A DNA stretch of 64,000 nt from positions 1 through 64,000 of the forward strand of contig NZ_QAAE01000001.1 in assembly GCF_003046585.1 (NCBI RefSeq), read 5' to 3'. The translations under genes were made by a program, and so were the position numbers. This DNA comes from Nitrosomonas aestuarii. Lineage in GTDB: Bacteria; Pseudomonadota; Gammaproteobacteria; Burkholderiales; Nitrosomonadaceae. Position 1 is the stretch's first letter; each line of letters begins with the position of its first letter. The notes beneath the pieces were generated by a model. It did not search any database. It saw nothing but the letters and a program-made list of their open reading frames with translations, and was not told the origin of the DNA. This document shows positions 1-11,062 of this stretch, in pieces.

Positions 1-192
1 TATTTTAGAACGACGGATGTAACCGGTGCGATTGAGTTGCCGGCGGGAACAGAGATGGTCATGCCAGGTGACAATGTATCGGTGACGGTGAATCTGATTG
101 CACCAATTGCGATGGAGGAGGGTCTGCGTTTTGCCATCCGTGAGGGGGGTAGAACAGTCGGAGCCGGTGTGGTTGCTAAGATAATTGAATAA
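1..192 (+). CDS. tuf: Elongation factor Tu, C-terminal fragment
   Basis: The last 63 codons of EF-Tu, the GTPase that delivers aminoacyl-tRNA to the ribosome; the gene begins before the window. The visible part is the end of beta-barrel domain 3, with the family-typical stretches [16 protein letters not shown] and the C-terminal [15 protein letters not shown], ending in TAA at 190-192. It sits directly upstream of rpsJ, the usual place for the tuf copy that closes the str operon, so the preceding genes are expected to be rpsL, rpsG and fusA. The 85-base gap to rpsJ holds a weak AGGA ribosome binding site and no other recognisable element. Confidence 0.97.
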   Translation, partial: YFRTTDVTGAIELPAGTEMVMPGDNVSVTVNLIAPIAMEEGLRFAIREGGRTVGAGVVAKIIE

Positions 193-277
193 TGTAAGTG
201 AATAGGGCTGAATTTGTTGTTTGATAATAATAGCGTCAGCAGTGTAAATAATTAATTCAAGTCCTCAGGATCAGAAT

Positions 278-586
278 ATGCAAAGTCAAAAAATAAGAAT
301 TCGCCTTAAAGCTTTTGATTATCGATTAATTGATAAGTCAGCTCTCGAAATCGTGGATACTGCAAAGAGAACGGGTGCGGTTGTAAGGGGCCCAGTGCCT
401 CTGCCTACGCGAATAGAAAGATTTGACGTGCTTCGATCCCCTCATGTTAATAAAACGTCTCGAGATCAGTTTGAAATAAGAACGCATCTTAGGTTAATGG
501 ACATAATTGATCCAACAGATAAAACGGTTGATGCCCTAATGAAATTAGATTTGCCGGCTGGCGTAGATGTTGAAATCAAGCTTTAG
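278..586 (+). CDS. rpsJ: 30S ribosomal protein S10
   Basis: 102 residues, the standard S10 length, starting [20 protein letters not shown]10 is part of the 30S head and also acts as NusE in transcription antitermination. It is the first gene of the S10 cluster, as in most proteobacteria. The 74-base gap to rplC has no gene and no clear terminator. Confidence 0.97.
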   Translation: MQSQKIRIRLKAFDYRLIDKSALEIVDTAKRTGAVVRGPVPLPTRIERFDVLRSPHVNKTSRDQFEIRTHLRLMDIIDPTDKTVDALMKLDLPAGVDVEIKL

Positions 587-660
587 CGCTTGGGTGATTT
601 GAGTTAAGGGTAAAGCCCGGTTTAATTAAATAATAAGTGGCTTCAAAGGTTTAGGAAGAA

Positions 661-1311
661 ATGATGAGTTTAGGTTTAATCGGTCAAAAGATAGGGATGA
701 CGCGAGTTTTTGCGGAAAATGGTGATAGTCTGCCTGTGACGGTAGTAGATGTATCTCGGAATCGAGTGACGCAGATTAAAACTCAAGAAACAGATGGATA
801 TTCTGCGGTTCAGTTGTCATTTGGCAAGAAAAGATCAGTTCGAGTTAATAAGCCTTTAGCTGGGCATTATTCTAAAGCTGGAGCTGAAGCGGGGAGTTTA
901 ATTAAAGAGTTTCGCGTAAATTCTGATGAAGATGTAGCTCATATAGAAAACGGGTCAATAATAGACATAGACCTGTTTCAAGCGGGCCAAAAAGTTGATG
1001 TGTCAGGAACTACCATTGGTAAAGGTTATGCGGGCACAATTAAAAGGCATAATTTTTCTTCTAATAGAGCTACGCACGGTAATTCTAAAGCACATAGAAA
1101 GCCGGGTTCTATCGGTATGGCACAGGATCCTGGTAGAATCTTCCCGGGGAAGCGTATGTCTGGGCAGATGGGTAATGTAAAAAGAACGGTCCAAAATCTT
1201 GAAATAGTTAAAGTTGATAAAGAAAGAAATTTGCTTCTAATAAAAGGCGCAATTCCGGGATCAAAGGGCGGTAAAGTTTTGATACGTCCAAGCATCAAGG
1301 TAAAACAATAA
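661..1311 (+). CDS. rplC: 50S ribosomal protein L3
   Basis: L3 (216 residues) reaches into the peptidyl-transferase region and is an early 50S assembly initiator. The N-terminus [15 protein letters not shown] and the long loop near residues 140-170 ([17 protein letters not shown], then [10 protein letters not shown]) are diagnostic. Two ATG codons are adjacent (661 and 664); the AGGA at about 651-654 suits either, and most L3 proteins begin with a single M, so 664 is equally possible. Confidence 0.96.
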   Translation: MMSLGLIGQKIGMTRVFAENGDSLPVTVVDVSRNRVTQIKTQETDGYSAVQLSFGKKRSVRVNKPLAGHYSKAGAEAGSLIKEFRVNSDEDVAHIENGSIIDIDLFQAGQKVDVSGTTIGKGYAGTIKRHNFSSNRATHGNSKAHRKPGSIGMAQDPGRIFPGKRMSGQMGNVKRTVQNLEIVKVDKERNLLLIKGAIPGSKGGKVLIRPSIKVKQ

Positions 1312-1336
1312 AATTAAAGGATAAGGTAGATAAGTA

Positions 1337-1957
1337 ATGGATCTTAAGTTGATCAATGAGCAAAATCAAGAGGCTGGTAGCATGTCAGTCTCAGATTCTT
1401 TATTTGATAGGGAGTATAATGAAGCGCTTGTGCATCAAGTAATTACATCTTATCTATCTAATGCAAGAGCTGCTACTCGAGCGCAAAAAGGGCGTTCTGA
1501 TGTTTCTAAGTCAACCCGTAAACCTTGGCGGCAAAAGGGAACGGGTAGGGCGCGAGTAGGCAGAGCTTCTAGCCCAATCTGGCGCGGTGGAGGTAAGGTT
1601 TTTCCAAATAGTCCGGATGAAAATTTTAGCAAAAAAATAAATAGAAAAATGTACCGCGCGGGTATGAGTGTTATATTATCAAAGCTAATACGGGATAAGA
1701 GATTAATTGTAATTGACTCATTTACAGTTAAGTCGCATAAAACGAAAGAATTGTCAGAAAAGCTGAAACAGTTCGGTATTGAAAATGTTCTACTAATAAC
1801 ACATGAAATGGAAGATAATCTGTATTTGTCTTCGCGAAATTTACCGAATACTTTGGCATTGGAAGCGGTTAGCACAGATCCGGTAAGTCTTTTGAAGTAT
1901 AAGCAGACCATTGTTACTTCAGATAGCATCAAAAAATTTGAGGAATTATTTTCATGA
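1337..1957 (+). CDS. rplD: 50S ribosomal protein L4
   Basis: 206 residues; binds 23S rRNA and in enterobacteria represses its own operon. The conserved extended loop is present around residues 40-85 ([38 protein letters not shown]). An AAGG-type ribosome binding site lies upstream. The stop overlaps the rplW start by four bases (ATGA), implying translational coupling. Confidence 0.96.
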   Translation: MDLKLINEQNQEAGSMSVSDSLFDREYNEALVHQVITSYLSNARAATRAQKGRSDVSKSTRKPWRQKGTGRARVGRASSPIWRGGGKVFPNSPDENFSKKINRKMYRAGMSVILSKLIRDKRLIVIDSFTVKSHKTKELSEKLKQFGIENVLLITHEMEDNLYLSSRNLPNTLALEAVSTDPVSLLKYKQTIVTSDSIKKFEELFS

Positions 1958-2289
1958 ACAAAACTGTGAGTAATTATGAGCGGTTGATGCAGGTGATTCA
2001 TGCTCCATATATTTCTGAAAAGGGAACCTTTTTAGGAGAGGCATATAATCAGACAATTTTTCGGGTTGCTAAAGATGCGAGTAAAAGTGAAATAAAAGCA
2101 GCTATTGAATTTTTATGGAAAGAGCAAAAAATTGAAGTCGAAAAAGTACAAACCCTGAATGTAAAAGGTAAGAAAAAGAGATTTGGACGATTTTTGGGGC
2201 GACGTAGCAATTGGAAGAAAGCCATTGTGAGTATTAAAAAAGGCCAAGAACTGAGTTTTACGCACCTATCAAAAGCAGAGGGTAAATAA
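1954..2289 (+). CDS. rplW: 50S ribosomal protein L23
   Basis: 111 residues. L23 lies at the polypeptide exit tunnel and docks trigger factor and SRP. The typical [19 protein letters not shown] start and the basic [19 protein letters not shown] loop are present. It is about ten residues longer at the N-terminus than many L23 proteins. The start overlaps the rplD stop, and its TAA shares one base with the rplB ATG (TAATG). Confidence 0.96.
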   Translation: MNKTVSNYERLMQVIHAPYISEKGTFLGEAYNQTIFRVAKDASKSEIKAAIEFLWKEQKIEVEKVQTLNVKGKKKRFGRFLGRRSNWKKAIVSIKKGQELSFTHLSKAEGK

Positions 2290-3122
2290 TGGCGCTCATT
2301 AAGCTAAGACCTACATCGCCGGGAAGGCGCTCGGTAGTCCGACAGGTACAGAATGATTTGTACAAGGGTGAGCCATATAAGGCGCTGCTAGAGAAGCAGG
2401 CTAAAACAGCAGGACGTAATAATACTGGTAGAATTACTACTCGTCACAAAGGCGGCGGACACAAACAATTCTATCGTCTGATAGACTTCAAGCGGAATAA
2501 AGACAATATACCTGGAAAAGTCGAGAGGATAGAATATGATCCAAATCGTTCAGCTAATATTGCGTTGGTGTGTTATCGAGATGGCGAGAGAAAATATATT
2601 ATCGCACCCAAGGGGTTGGTTCAAGGTAGCATAGTGACAAGTGGAAGCGGTGCACAGATAAAACCGGGTGATGCATTGCCGTTGCGTAACATTCCTGTTG
2701 GCACGGTCGTGCATTGTATTGAGCTAATGCCTGGTAAAGGTGCCCAACTTGCAAGATCAGCAGGTACATCTGCGCAATTACAAGCGAGAGATGGTAATTA
2801 TGCTCAATTAAAATTGCGTTCAGGTGAAATTCGAAAAGTTCACATAAACTGTAGGGCAACTATCGGCGAGGTCAGCAACTCAGAGCATAATCTGAGGTCA
2901 ATAGGAAAAGCTGGCGCCACAAGGTGGCGCGGGATTAGGCCGACAGTACGAGGAGTAGCGATGAATCCTGTAGATCACCCTCATGGTGGTGGTGAAGGTC
3001 GTACGTCAGGTGGGCGGCATCCTGTGAGTCCTTGGGGCGTGCCGGCAAAAGGTTATCGCACACGATCTAATAAACGTACAGAAACTATGATTGTAAGACA
3101 TAGATATTCAAGAAAAGGTTAA
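2289..3122 (+). CDS. rplB: 50S ribosomal protein L2
   Basis: 277 residues, full length. L2 is needed for subunit joining and peptidyl transfer. It contains the C-terminal hallmark [21 protein letters not shown] at about residues 221-241, whose histidine lies near the catalytic centre, and the N-terminal [15 protein letters not shown]. Base composition is somewhat richer in GC than the neighbouring small genes. Confidence 0.97.
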   Translation: MALIKLRPTSPGRRSVVRQVQNDLYKGEPYKALLEKQAKTAGRNNTGRITTRHKGGGHKQFYRLIDFKRNKDNIPGKVERIEYDPNRSANIALVCYRDGERKYIIAPKGLVQGSIVTSGSGAQIKPGDALPLRNIPVGTVVHCIELMPGKGAQLARSAGTSAQLQARDGNYAQLKLRSGEIRKVHINCRATIGEVSNSEHNLRSIGKAGATRWRGIRPTVRGVAMNPVDHPHGGGEGRTSGGRHPVSPWGVPAKGYRTRSNKRTETMIVRHRYSRKG

Positions 3123-3124
3123 AA

Positions 3125-3403
3125 ATGGCAAGATCAATAAAAAAAGGACCTTTTGTTGATTCGCATCTGATCGCAAAAGTCGAAAAGGCACAAGATTCAA
3201 AAGATAAGCGCCCGATAAAAACATGGTCTAGAAGGTCAACTATCCTACCTGCTTTTATCGGAATGACTATTTCAGTCCATAACGGAAGGCAACATGTACC
3301 AATTTTTGTGACAGAAAATATGGTTGGTCATAAATTAGGTGAATTTGCGCAGACTAGAACATTTAAGGGTCATGCTGCAGATAAAAAAACAGGTAAACGT
3401 TAA
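3125..3403 (+). CDS. rpsS: 30S ribosomal protein S19
   Basis: 92 residues; head protein near the A-site finger bridge. Diagnostic [15 protein letters not shown] start and [16 protein letters not shown] near the C-terminus. Only two bases separate it from rplB. Confidence 0.97.
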   Translation: MARSIKKGPFVDSHLIAKVEKAQDSKDKRPIKTWSRRSTILPAFIGMTISVHNGRQHVPIFVTENMVGHKLGEFAQTRTFKGHAADKKTGKR

Positions 3404-3415
3404 GGTGCTGTCATA

Positions 3416-3745
3416 ATGGAAACGCTAGCTAAATTAAAAGATGTGCGATTATCTGCACAAAAGGGACGATTAATTGCAGATCAAATTAGAGGTTTGCAGG
3501 TAGATAAGGCTATAAATATACTGGCATTTAGCACAAAAAAAGGCGCTGTTATAGTTCGTCAACTGCTTGAGTCTGCAATTGCAAATGCAGAACATAATAA
3601 TGGTGCAGATATTGATGATCTAAAAATCTCCAGTATCTATGTCGATAGGGCCACATATATGCCACGCACAAGTGCGCGCGCAAAAGGGCGCGGTAATCGA
3701 ATTATGAAGCCGACCTGTCATATTACAATTACGGTCGCTGATTAA
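3416..3745 (+). CDS. rplV: 50S ribosomal protein L22
   Basis: 109 residues; its beta-hairpin lines the exit tunnel and is a site of macrolide resistance mutations. The hairpin is visible at about residues 80-100 ([18 protein letters not shown]). Starts [18 protein letters not shown], the usual L22 N-terminus. Confidence 0.97.
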   Translation: METLAKLKDVRLSAQKGRLIADQIRGLQVDKAINILAFSTKKGAVIVRQLLESAIANAEHNNGADIDDLKISSIYVDRATYMPRTSARAKGRGNRIMKPTCHITITVAD

Positions 3746-3782
3746 TACTGATTAGAATTTTTTAAAAAAGGCAATAATATTA

Positions 3783-4553
3783 ATGGGTCAAAAAATACAT
3801 CCAACTGGTTTTCGCCTATCTGTCCAACGAAACTGGTTGTCAAAATGGTATGCTAATAGCAGTGCGTTTGCAACTATGTTGAATGAAGATATTAAAGTTA
3901 GAAATTTTTTATCTAAAAAGCTTAAGCATGCATCTGTTGGTAGAGTTTTGATAGAACGACCATCAAAAAATGCCAGAATTACTATATATAGTGCTCGTCC
4001 TGGAGTGGTAATTGGGAAAAAAGGTGAGGACATAGAACTGCTGCGTGCAGAATTGCAAAAAAGAATGGGCGTTCCAGTTCATGTAAATATTGAAGAGATT
4101 AGAAAGCCTGAGCTTGATGCCCAGTTAATCGCAGATAACATAGCACAGCAATTAGAAAAAAGAATAATGTTTCGGCGTGCTATGAAAAGAGCGATGCAGA
4201 ATGCCATGAGACTGGGTGCGCAAGGTATTAAAATAATGAGCTCTGGAAGATTGAATGGCATAGAAATTGCGCGAACAGAGTGGTATAGGGAGGGGAGAGT
4301 GCCTTTGCATACATTAAGAGCTGATTTAGACTATGCGACCTCAGAGGCACAAACAACTTATGGAATAATTGGTATAAAAGTCTGGATTTTTAAAGGTGAA
4401 GTTATTGGAAAGACGAATAGTACTCAATTAACCTCGCCCCATAGCGTAGAAACTGACAAGAAAAGGATCAGCAAAAAAGATAAGCTAGTTCCAGTAACAG
4501 AAAAGTCTGGAACAAAACAAGATTCTGGAGATAATGATGCTTCAACCAGCTAG
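3783..4553 (+). CDS. rpsC: 30S ribosomal protein S3
   Basis: 256 residues; forms the mRNA entry channel. The KH domain signature [17 protein letters not shown] lies at about residues 75-91. After the conserved core ends near residue 217 ([11 protein letters not shown]) there is a Lys/Ser/Asp-rich tail of about 38 residues, longer than in enterobacteria and probably disordered. The last 17 bases overlap rplP. Confidence 0.96.
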   Translation: MGQKIHPTGFRLSVQRNWLSKWYANSSAFATMLNEDIKVRNFLSKKLKHASVGRVLIERPSKNARITIYSARPGVVIGKKGEDIELLRAELQKRMGVPVHVNIEEIRKPELDAQLIADNIAQQLEKRIMFRRAMKRAMQNAMRLGAQGIKIMSSGRLNGIEIARTEWYREGRVPLHTLRADLDYATSEAQTTYGIIGIKVWIFKGEVIGKTNSTQLTSPHSVETDKKRISKKDKLVPVTEKSGTKQDSGDNDASTS

Positions 4554-4953
4554 AACGAAATATCGAAAACAACAAAAAGGAAGAAACACCGGGATAGCGA
4601 CACGAGGGTCCAAGGTAAGTTTTGGCGAGTTTGGTTTGAAAGCAGTTGAGAGAGGGCGTATAACGGCACGACAAATCGAGGCTGCCAGGCGCGCAATGAC
4701 GAGACATATCAAAAGAGGTGGTCGTATCTGGATCCGAATATTTCCAGATAAACCAATATCCCATAAACCAGCTGAAGTAAGAATGGGTAAGGGTAAAGGT
4801 AGTCCAGAATATTTTGTAGCTGAGATCAAGCCTGGAAAAATGTTATATGAAATGGATGGTGTAAACGAAGAATTAGCGCGAGAAGCTTTTCGCTTAGCAG
4901 CGGCTAAGTTGCCTATTCGAACAATATTTACAATTAGACAACTGGGTGGTTGA
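4537..4953 (+). CDS. rplP: 50S ribosomal protein L16
   Basis: Supports A-site tRNA positioning. [17 protein letters not shown] is the standard N-terminus, so the second of two adjacent ATG codons (4537 rather than 4534) is preferred, giving 138 residues. The start lies inside the 3' end of rpsC, and the stop TGA (4951-4953) is three bases before the rpmC ATG. Confidence 0.95.
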   Translation: MLQPARTKYRKQQKGRNTGIATRGSKVSFGEFGLKAVERGRITARQIEAARRAMTRHIKRGGRIWIRIFPDKPISHKPAEVRMGKGKGSPEYFVAEIKPGKMLYEMDGVNEELAREAFRLAAAKLPIRTIFTIRQLGG

Positions 4954-4955
4954 TA

Positions 4956-5150
4956 ATGAATAAGAGCGATATTCGAAATATGAATCTCACCGAGTTGAAT
5001 ACAGAATTACATTCCTTGTTAAGAGCACAGTTTGGTTTGAGAATGCAATTAGCGACACAGCAAATTTCAAACCCAAATCAATTAAAAAAAGTGAGAAGAG
5101 ATATAGCGCGCGTTAAAACATTGATTACACAAAGAAATAATGAATTATGA
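4956..5150 (+). CDS. rpmC: 50S ribosomal protein L29
   Basis: 64 residues of mostly helical sequence at the exit tunnel ([18 protein letters not shown], then [13 protein letters not shown]). A TTG at 4950 would add two residues and overlap rplP, but the ATG at 4956 gives the standard N-terminus. Overlaps rpsQ by four bases (ATGA). Confidence 0.93.
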   Translation: MNKSDIRNMNLTELNTELHSLLRAQFGLRMQLATQQISNPNQLKKVRRDIARVKTLITQRNNEL

Positions 5151-5410
5151 GTACTGAAAAAATAAATCGTACCGTTAGTGGCAAAGTAACGAGTGATAAA
5201 ACAAGTAAAACTGTTACCGTACTTGTTGACAGAAGAGTAAAGCATCCTTTGTATGGAAAAATAATCTCTCGATCCAAAAAATATCGTGTACATGATGAGA
5301 CAAATGAAAGTCAAATTGGGGATATAGTATTAATTGAAGAATGCAGGCCAATTTCTAAAACTAAATCATGGCGTCTGGTTAAAATTATTACTCGTGCTGC
5401 GATAGCCTAA
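5147..5410 (+). CDS. rpsQ: 30S ribosomal protein S17
   Basis: 87 residues, OB-fold primary 16S rRNA binder. Shows [18 protein letters not shown] and [18 protein letters not shown]. Last gene of the S10 cluster; a 184-base gap follows before rplN. Confidence 0.96.
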   Translation: MSTEKINRTVSGKVTSDKTSKTVTVLVDRRVKHPLYGKIISRSKKYRVHDETNESQIGDIVLIEECRPISKTKSWRLVKIITRAAIA

Positions 5411-5594
5411 CAAAATCTTTTTCGACATAAGTTTGCATAATTTACTATTAGTAAGTAAAATCACGCGCTGCATCCAAGTGAAGCCAAGAATATTAATTAA
5501 AATTATAAAAAAATCAACAAGAATTGTATGGCTTCAATTAAATTATAAAAACTTACAACGACATAAAATCAACTCTTAAATAAGTGAACTTATA
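5411..5594 (+). other. AT-rich gap between S10 and spc clusters
   Basis: 184 very AT-rich bases with no reading frame. An 8-base inverted repeat TGAAGCCA (5479-5486) / TGGCTTCA (5529-5536) brackets about 42 AT-rich bases. The gap is much longer than any other in this ribosomal block, so it may hold the promoter or a leader for rplN onward. I cannot assign -35/-10 boxes with confidence. Confidence 0.35.
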
Positions 5595-5963
5595 ATGATT
5601 CAAATGCAATCAATCCTGAAAGTTGCGGATAACACAGGTGCCAGATCCGTAATGTGCATTAAAGTACTTGGTGGATCAAAGCGACACTATGCAAGTATCG
5701 GAGATATAATAAAAATTAGTGTCAAAGATGCTGCGCCACGAGGCAGGGTTAAGAAGGGCGAAATTTATAATGCTGTTGTAGTTCGGACAGCTAAGGGTGT
5801 AAGGCGTGTAGATGGCTCTTTGTTAAAATTCGATAGTAATGCGGCTGTTCTGTTAAATAATAAATTTGAACCTATAGGTACACGGATATTTGGTCCGGTT
5901 ACAAGAGAATTACGCACTGCAAAATTCATGAAAATTGTATCGTTGGCGCCCGAAGTTCTTTGA
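5595..5963 (+). CDS. rplN: 50S ribosomal protein L14
   Basis: 122 residues, typical length; contributes to intersubunit bridges. Starts [18 protein letters not shown] and contains [20 protein letters not shown]. First gene of the spc cluster. Confidence 0.97.
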   Translation: MIQMQSILKVADNTGARSVMCIKVLGGSKRHYASIGDIIKISVKDAAPRGRVKKGEIYNAVVVRTAKGVRRVDGSLLKFDSNAAVLLNNKFEPIGTRIFGPVTRELRTAKFMKIVSLAPEVL

Positions 5964-5981
5964 ACACATTGGAATAAATTG

Positions 5982-6293
5982 ATGAGAAAGATAAAAAAAG
6001 GTGATGATGTAATTATACTTGCCGGAAAAGATAGAGGGAAGAGAGGCACAGTAACGAAGTTGTCAGGTAGTTCAAGACTTCACGTGCAAGGTGTTAATTC
6101 AGTAAAAAAACATCAAAAACCCAATCCGTCTACTGGTTCCGCTGGTGGTATTGTTAATTTAGACTTGTCAATACATATTTCCAACGTGGCTATATATAAC
6201 TTTGCATCTAAGAAACATGATCGCGTCGGTTTTGATTTTGACACTGACAACAAAAAAATTAGAGTGTTCAGATCAAGTGGCGAAAAAATTTAA
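5982..6293 (+). CDS. rplX: 50S ribosomal protein L24
   Basis: 103 residues; early 50S assembly initiator with an N-terminal KOW motif (KKGDDVIILAGKDRGKRG). A TTG at 5979 would add one residue; the ATG at 5982 gives the usual MRKIKKGDDV start. Confidence 0.95.
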   Translation: MRKIKKGDDVIILAGKDRGKRGTVTKLSGSSRLHVQGVNSVKKHQKPNPSTGSAGGIVNLDLSIHISNVAIYNFASKKHDRVGFDFDTDNKKIRVFRSSGEKI

Positions 6294-6310
6294 ACAATGA
6301 ATAGAAAACA

Positions 6311-6850
6311 ATGAGCCGCTTACAAGAATATTATAAAACGACAATAACCAAACAAATGACTAATGAGTTTGGTTATAAATCGATAATGGAAGTTCCGAAG
6401 ATACTGAAAATTACTTTGAATATTGGTGTTGGTGAAGCAACTATAGATAAAAAAGTAATTGATTTTGCTGTTGCTGATCTTAAAAAAATCTCTGGCCAGC
6501 AGCCAGTAGTAACTCGAGCAAGAAAATCAATAGCTACTTTTAAAGTTCGCGAGGGATATCCGATAGGTTGCATGGTTACATTAAGAGGTGTGCGGATGTA
6601 TGAGTTTCTAGATAGATTGATATCAATTGCCATTCCTAGAATTCGTGATTTTCGTGGAATCTCTTCTAAATCATTTGACGGCCGGGGAAATTATAATTTA
6701 GGCATTAAAGAGCAGCTAATATTTCCTGAGATTGATTATGATAAAATTGATGCGCTTAGAGGTTTGAATATCTCGATAAATACAACAGCTAAGAATGATA
6801 AAGAAGCAAAAGCACTTTTAGGTGCTTTTAACTTTCCATTTAAAAATTGA
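6311..6850 (+). CDS. rplE: 50S ribosomal protein L5
   Basis: 179 residues; binds 5S rRNA in the central protuberance. Contains [18 protein letters not shown] and the conserved [20 protein letters not shown] and [13 protein letters not shown] stretches. Confidence 0.97.
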   Translation: MSRLQEYYKTTITKQMTNEFGYKSIMEVPKILKITLNIGVGEATIDKKVIDFAVADLKKISGQQPVVTRARKSIATFKVREGYPIGCMVTLRGVRMYEFLDRLISIAIPRIRDFRGISSKSFDGRGNYNLGIKEQLIFPEIDYDKIDALRGLNISINTTAKNDKEAKALLGAFNFPFKN

Positions 6851-6857
6851 GTAAAAG

Positions 6858-7163
6858 ATGGCAAAAATAGCTATTATCAACCGAAATAAAAAAAGACAGC
6901 AAATGGTTCTAAAATTTTTTGATCGACGAAAAATGTTGAATCATAAGATTAATAATATGTCACTTAGCGAAGATGAGAGGTATGAAGCTCGATTACAATT
7001 GCAAAATCTTCCACGCAATTCAAGTCCGGTAAGATTGCGTAATAGATGCTCAATAACTGGGCGTCCACGTGGTGTATACTCGAAATTCGGATTGGGTCGG
7101 ACTAAACTGCGCGAAATAGCTATGAGTGGCAAGATCCCTGGCATTACTAAAGCTAGCTGGTAA
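6858..7163 (+). CDS. rpsN: 30S ribosomal protein S14 (zinc-free form)
   Basis: 101 residues, the long form without the CXXC...CXXC zinc ribbon; only one cysteine ([11 protein letters not shown]) is present. C-terminal [18 protein letters not shown] is diagnostic. Contrast with S4 and L36 in this same block, which carry zinc-type cysteine sets. Confidence 0.96.
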   Translation: MAKIAIINRNKKRQQMVLKFFDRRKMLNHKINNMSLSEDERYEARLQLQNLPRNSSPVRLRNRCSITGRPRGVYSKFGLGRTKLREIAMSGKIPGITKASW

Positions 7164-7211
7164 AAAATAACCTAATTCGCAAATAAATTATTTATTAGAA
7201 GAGCATTAATC

Positions 7212-7607
7212 ATGAGTATGAGTGACCCGATTGCAGATATGCTAACGCGTATACGTAATGCGCAAATGGCAAAGAAAACAACCGTTTGCTTTCCTTTTTC
7301 CAAAATTAAATCTGCAATAGCGTTAGTACTTAAAGATGAAGGATATATAGTAGATATAAACAAAAAGGCAAATGGTAGTCATAATACTATTGAAGTAACA
7401 TTGAAATATTATGCTGGTGCTGGTGTAATTGAGAAAATTAACAGAGTAAGTAAACCGGGTTTGCGTATTTATAAGCCTGCATCTGCAATACCTGAGGTCA
7501 TGAATGGATTGGGAATATCAATAATTTCTACGTCCAAAGGTGTTATGACAGGAAAAAAAGCGCAACAAGTCGGGGTCGGTGGTGAAATATTATGTGAAGT
7601 TGTGTGA
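7212..7607 (+). CDS. rpsH: 30S ribosomal protein S8
   Basis: 131 residues; central 16S rRNA binder and, in enterobacteria, repressor of the spc operon. Starts [19 protein letters not shown]-terminal [20 protein letters not shown] is typical. Confidence 0.97.
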   Translation: MSMSDPIADMLTRIRNAQMAKKTTVCFPFSKIKSAIALVLKDEGYIVDINKKANGSHNTIEVTLKYYAGAGVIEKINRVSKPGLRIYKPASAIPEVMNGLGISIISTSKGVMTGKKAQQVGVGGEILCEVV

Positions 7608-7621
7608 TAAAGGAAACAAAA

Positions 7622-8155
7622 ATGTCACGAATTAGTAAAAATCCTGTCACAATTCCTTCCAACGTTGAAGTTAAATTAGAAGCGTCACGAGTAATTGTCA
7701 AGGGGCCAAATGGCACTTTAGAGCAAGCACTGAAGCCTCAAGTTCAATTAAAACAAGATAATAATCTTGTTTTAATTAGTTCTACTGATGAGTCTAAATT
7801 TTCTAATGCAATGTCAGGAACAATACGTTCTTTAGTTGCTAATATGGTTAAAGGTGTTGCAGAAGGCTTTGAAAAGAAATTGCTCCTTGTGGGAGTTGGT
7901 TATCGTGCACAATTGAGTGGTGATAATATAAATTTAAACTTGGGTTTTTCACATCCTGTTAGTTATCCAGTTCCCCAAGGTATAAAGATAGAAATTCCAA
8001 CTCAAACCGAAATAATTATCAAAGGAATTGATAAGCAACAAGTTGGTCAAGTTGCTGCAGAAATTCGCTCGTTTAGACCACCCGAACCATACAAAGGTAA
8101 AGGTGTGCGCTATTCGGACGAAACAGTAATTCTGAAAGAAGCCAAGAAAAAATAA
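7622..8155 (+). CDS. rplF: 50S ribosomal protein L6
   Basis: 177 residues, standard length, from the ATG at 7622 ([18 protein letters not shown]), which is preceded by AAAGGAAA at about 7610. The frame stays open to a GTG at 7604 overlapping rpsH, but those six codons do not match the family. Conserved C-terminal [14 protein letters not shown] present. Confidence 0.96.
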   Translation: MSRISKNPVTIPSNVEVKLEASRVIVKGPNGTLEQALKPQVQLKQDNNLVLISSTDESKFSNAMSGTIRSLVANMVKGVAEGFEKKLLLVGVGYRAQLSGDNINLNLGFSHPVSYPVPQGIKIEIPTQTEIIIKGIDKQQVGQVAAEIRSFRPPEPYKGKGVRYSDETVILKEAKKK

Positions 8156-8172
8156 GACTAAGATAATATATT

Positions 8173-8529
8173 ATGCAAAGCCTTAAATTAAATCGATTGA
8201 GAAGAGCTAAACAAACAAGGGTGAGAATTGCTAAACAGGGCACACCACGACTCTCTGTTTTTAGAACGAATCAACACATCTATGCCCAAATCATCGACGA
8301 TCGAAATCATAAAACATTAACTGGGGCTTCGACGCTAGAGTCCGAAGTTAGAAATGAAGTAAGCCTCGGCGGTAACAAAGTGGCTGCAGCAATTATAGGT
8401 AAACGAATCGCGGAAAAAGCAAAAAAACTTGGTATCTCACAAGTAGCTTTTGATCGTTCGGGTTATAAATTTCATGGTCGTGTCAAAGTACTTGCAGAAG
8501 CCGCACGAGATAATGGATTAAAGTTTTAA
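8173..8529 (+). CDS. rplR: 50S ribosomal protein L18
   Basis: 118 residues; binds 5S rRNA through its basic N-terminus ([20 protein letters not shown]). C-terminal [20 protein letters not shown] is diagnostic. Confidence 0.97.
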   Translation: MQSLKLNRLRRAKQTRVRIAKQGTPRLSVFRTNQHIYAQIIDDRNHKTLTGASTLESEVRNEVSLGGNKVAAAIIGKRIAEKAKKLGISQVAFDRSGYKFHGRVKVLAEAARDNGLKF

Positions 8530-8541
8530 ATAATAGATATT

Positions 8542-9069
8542 ATGGCAAAAAATTACAGTAAGAATAACCCGCAAGACGACGCTGGCCAAGATGATTTAAG
8601 AGAAAAGATGGTCTCGATAAATCGCGTCACTAAAGTAGTAAAAGGTGGACGTATACTAGGATTCGCAGCTTTAACAGTAGTTGGCGATGGAGATGGCGGC
8701 GTTGGAATGGGTAAAGGCAAGTCGAGAGAAGTGCCGGTTGCCGTACAAAAAGCAATGGATGAAGCTAAGCGTTCGATGATTAAAGTTAAACTAAAGAATG
8801 GTACAATATATCATCCGATTATCGGTAGGCACGGAGCTGCTCGGGTTTATATGCAACCTGCACCTGAAGGTACAGGTATTATAGCTGGTGGACCGATGAG
8901 GGCAATATTTGAAGTAATGGGCATGCATAATATTTTAGCAAAATGCATAGGTTCTACAAATCCGTATAATGTTGTTAGAGCAACATTGCAGGGACTTTAT
9001 TCTATGAATACGCCTGCAATGATAGCGGCCAAACGTGGTAAATCAGTCGAAGAAATATTGGAACGATGA
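8542..9069 (+). CDS. rpsE: 30S ribosomal protein S5
   Basis: 175 residues; fidelity and mRNA-entry protein. Double-stranded RNA-binding segment [18 protein letters not shown], then [20 protein letters not shown] and [19 protein letters not shown] short Asn/Asp-rich N-terminal tail precedes the core. Confidence 0.97.
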   Translation: MAKNYSKNNPQDDAGQDDLREKMVSINRVTKVVKGGRILGFAALTVVGDGDGGVGMGKGKSREVPVAVQKAMDEAKRSMIKVKLKNGTIYHPIIGRHGAARVYMQPAPEGTGIIAGGPMRAIFEVMGMHNILAKCIGSTNPYNVVRATLQGLYSMNTPAMIAAKRGKSVEEILER

Positions 9070-9074
9070 TAGCT

Positions 9075-9263
9075 ATGACAGATAAATTGCAGAAAACTAT
9101 TAAAATTACCTTAATTAAAAGCTTAATAGGTACCAAAAAATCACATCGTTCGACCATAAAGGGATTGGGTTTGAGGCGAATTAACAGTCAGTCTGAATTA
9201 GAAAACACACCTGCTGTTCGTGGCATGATAGAAAAAGTTAAATATTTGGTTAAGTGTGAATAA
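9075..9263 (+). CDS. rpmD: 50S ribosomal protein L30
   Basis: 62 residues from the ATG at 9075 ([17 protein letters not shown]). An ATG at 9066 would overlap the rpsE stop, but the only purine-rich site (GGAA at 9060-9063) is better spaced for 9075. [20 protein letters not shown] is the L30 signature. Confidence 0.93.
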   Translation: MTDKLQKTIKITLIKSLIGTKKSHRSTIKGLGLRRINSQSELENTPAVRGMIEKVKYLVKCE

Positions 9264-9264
9264 A

Positions 9265-9702
9265 ATGTTTTTAAATACAATTAAAACCTCAGATGGCGCC
9301 ACTAGGCAAAGAAAAAGAGTTGGAAGAGGTGTCGGCAGTGGCGATGGAAAGACAGCGGGCAGAGGTCATAAGGGTCAAAAATCTCGAGCAGGTGGTTTTC
9401 ATAAAGTTGGGTTTGAAGGCGGACAAATGCCTTTACATAGACGCCTGCCAAAAAGAGGCTTCAGTTCCCTTAAATCCAATAAAGTAGCTAGCCTGCGTTT
9501 GCATGCACTAGTAAACATCTCTGATTCACCTATAACCATCGCTACAATTAAAGACAAAGGATTAATTCCTGGTGGTATGAAACAAGTTAAATTATATCTA
9601 GCTATAAAGGATTCAATTAGTACAAAAATAGATTTAGAAGGTATAAAAGTTTCTAAAGGAGTAAAAAGAGAAATTGAAGCTGCTGGTGGCAGTGTCAAGT
9701 AA
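9265..9702 (+). CDS. rplO: 50S ribosomal protein L15
   Basis: 145 residues from the ATG at 9265 ([18 protein letters not shown]); a GTG at 9256 is in frame but adds non-family residues. Contains the glycine-rich basic stretch [20 protein letters not shown] and [18 protein letters not shown]. Confidence 0.95.
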   Translation: MFLNTIKTSDGATRQRKRVGRGVGSGDGKTAGRGHKGQKSRAGGFHKVGFEGGQMPLHRRLPKRGFSSLKSNKVASLRLHALVNISDSPITIATIKDKGLIPGGMKQVKLYLAIKDSISTKIDLEGIKVSKGVKREIEAAGGSVK

Positions 9703-9716
9703 ATAAAGGTATAAAA

Positions 9717-11048
9717 TTGGCTAATAAAGGATTCTCACATAAACCTGTAGATAAGTTTGCCGACCTAAAACGTCGGCTTTGGTTTTTATTATTAGCACTA
9801 ATTGTTTATAGAATTGGTGCGCATGTACCTGTGCCGGGTATTGATCCAAACGTATTGAAAGATTTATTTGAATCTCAACAAGGTGGCGTACTGGGCATGT
9901 TTAATATGTTCTCGGGCGGTGCGTTATCACGGTTTTCGATATTTGCATTAGGCATTATGCCATATATCTCAGCTTCTATTATTATGCAGCTTGGAACTGT
10001 TGCGGTTCCACATCTAGAAGCTTTGAAGAAAGAAGGCGAAAGCGGTCGTAGAAAGATAACCCAATATACAAGATATGGAACCTTAGTACTCGCTTTGGTA
10101 CAAAGTTATGGTATCTCGATTGCTCTTCAATCTCAACCTGGGCTGGTTATTAACCCTGGATCAATGTTTGTCTTAACTACCGTAATTACATTAGTTACTG
10201 GTACAATTTTTCTAATGTGGTTAGGCGAGCAGATTACCGAACGCGGTATTGGAAATGGTATTTCACTAATAATATTTGCCGGGATAGCAGCTGGTTTACC
10301 GAGCGCGATTGGTGGTACGTTAGATTTGGTCAGTACTGGTTCAATGCATTTCCTGGTAGCTCTTTTCATCTTTATAGCCGCTGCTTTGGTAACTGGTTTT
10401 GTGGTTTTTGTCGAAAAAGGCCAGCGCAGAATTTTGGTCAATTATGCCAAAAGGCAAGTAGGTAAAAAGATCTATGGTGGACAAAGCTCCCATCTCCCTT
10501 TAAAACTTAATATGGCTGGTGTTATTCCACCTATTTTTGCTTCTAGTATAATTTTGTTTCCTGCGACCCTTGCTGGGTGGTTTGCTTCAGGTGAATCAAT
10601 GATATGGTTGCGCGATATCAGTGCTGCTTTATCACCCGGTCAACCTTTCTACGTTTTTTTATATGCCACCATGATTATTTTCTTTTGTTTCTTTTACACT
10701 GCTCTAGTGTTTAATCCAAAAGAAACATCTGACAATTTAAAGAAAAGCGGTGCATTCATCCCTGGAATCAGACCGGGAGATCAAACTACTCGCTATATAG
10801 AGCGTATAATGTTGAGATTGACATTAACTGGATCTATTTATGTGACACTAGTTTGCTTGCTACCAGAATTTTTAATTTTAAAATGGAATGTACCTTTTTA
10901 TTTTGGCGGTACTTCATTACTCATTATTGTCATAGTTACAATGGACTTCATGTCACAGGTTCAATCGCACGTTATGTCTTCTCAATATGATAGTTTATTA
11001 AAAAAAGCTAATTTGAAAGGTAGCAATGGACGACTCCCTGCTAGATAG
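9717..11048 (+). CDS. secY: Protein translocase channel subunit SecY
   Basis: 443 residues, integral inner-membrane protein with ten expected membrane segments forming the SecYEG channel. Visible: a plug/TM2 region [31 protein letters not shown], and the conserved cytosolic loop [16 protein letters not shown]. The reading frame begins with TTG at 9717 (TTG GCT AAT AAA), preceded by AAAGGT at 9705-9710. No in-frame ATG or GTG precedes the conserved N-terminus, so TTG is taken as the start. In the spc cluster between rplO and infA, as usual. Confidence 0.96.
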   Translation: MANKGFSHKPVDKFADLKRRLWFLLLALIVYRIGAHVPVPGIDPNVLKDLFESQQGGVLGMFNMFSGGALSRFSIFALGIMPYISASIIMQLGTVAVPHLEALKKEGESGRRKITQYTRYGTLVLALVQSYGISIALQSQPGLVINPGSMFVLTTVITLVTGTIFLMWLGEQITERGIGNGISLIIFAGIAAGLPSAIGGTLDLVSTGSMHFLVALFIFIAAALVTGFVVFVEKGQRRILVNYAKRQVGKKIYGGQSSHLPLKLNMAGVIPPIFASSIILFPATLAGWFASGESMIWLRDISAALSPGQPFYVFLYATMIIFFCFFYTALVFNPKETSDNLKKSGAFIPGIRPGDQTTRYIERIMLRLTLTGSIYVTLVCLLPEFLILKWNVPFYFGGTSLLIIVIVTMDFMSQVQSHVMSSQYDSLLKKANLKGSNGRLPAR

Positions 11049-11062
11049 AGATTAAACAAATA

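Noticed and set aside
1450-2001. 183-residue antisense frame over rplD/rplW
   Set aside because: Lies opposite two ribosomal protein genes with unambiguous identity; a by-product of codon use.
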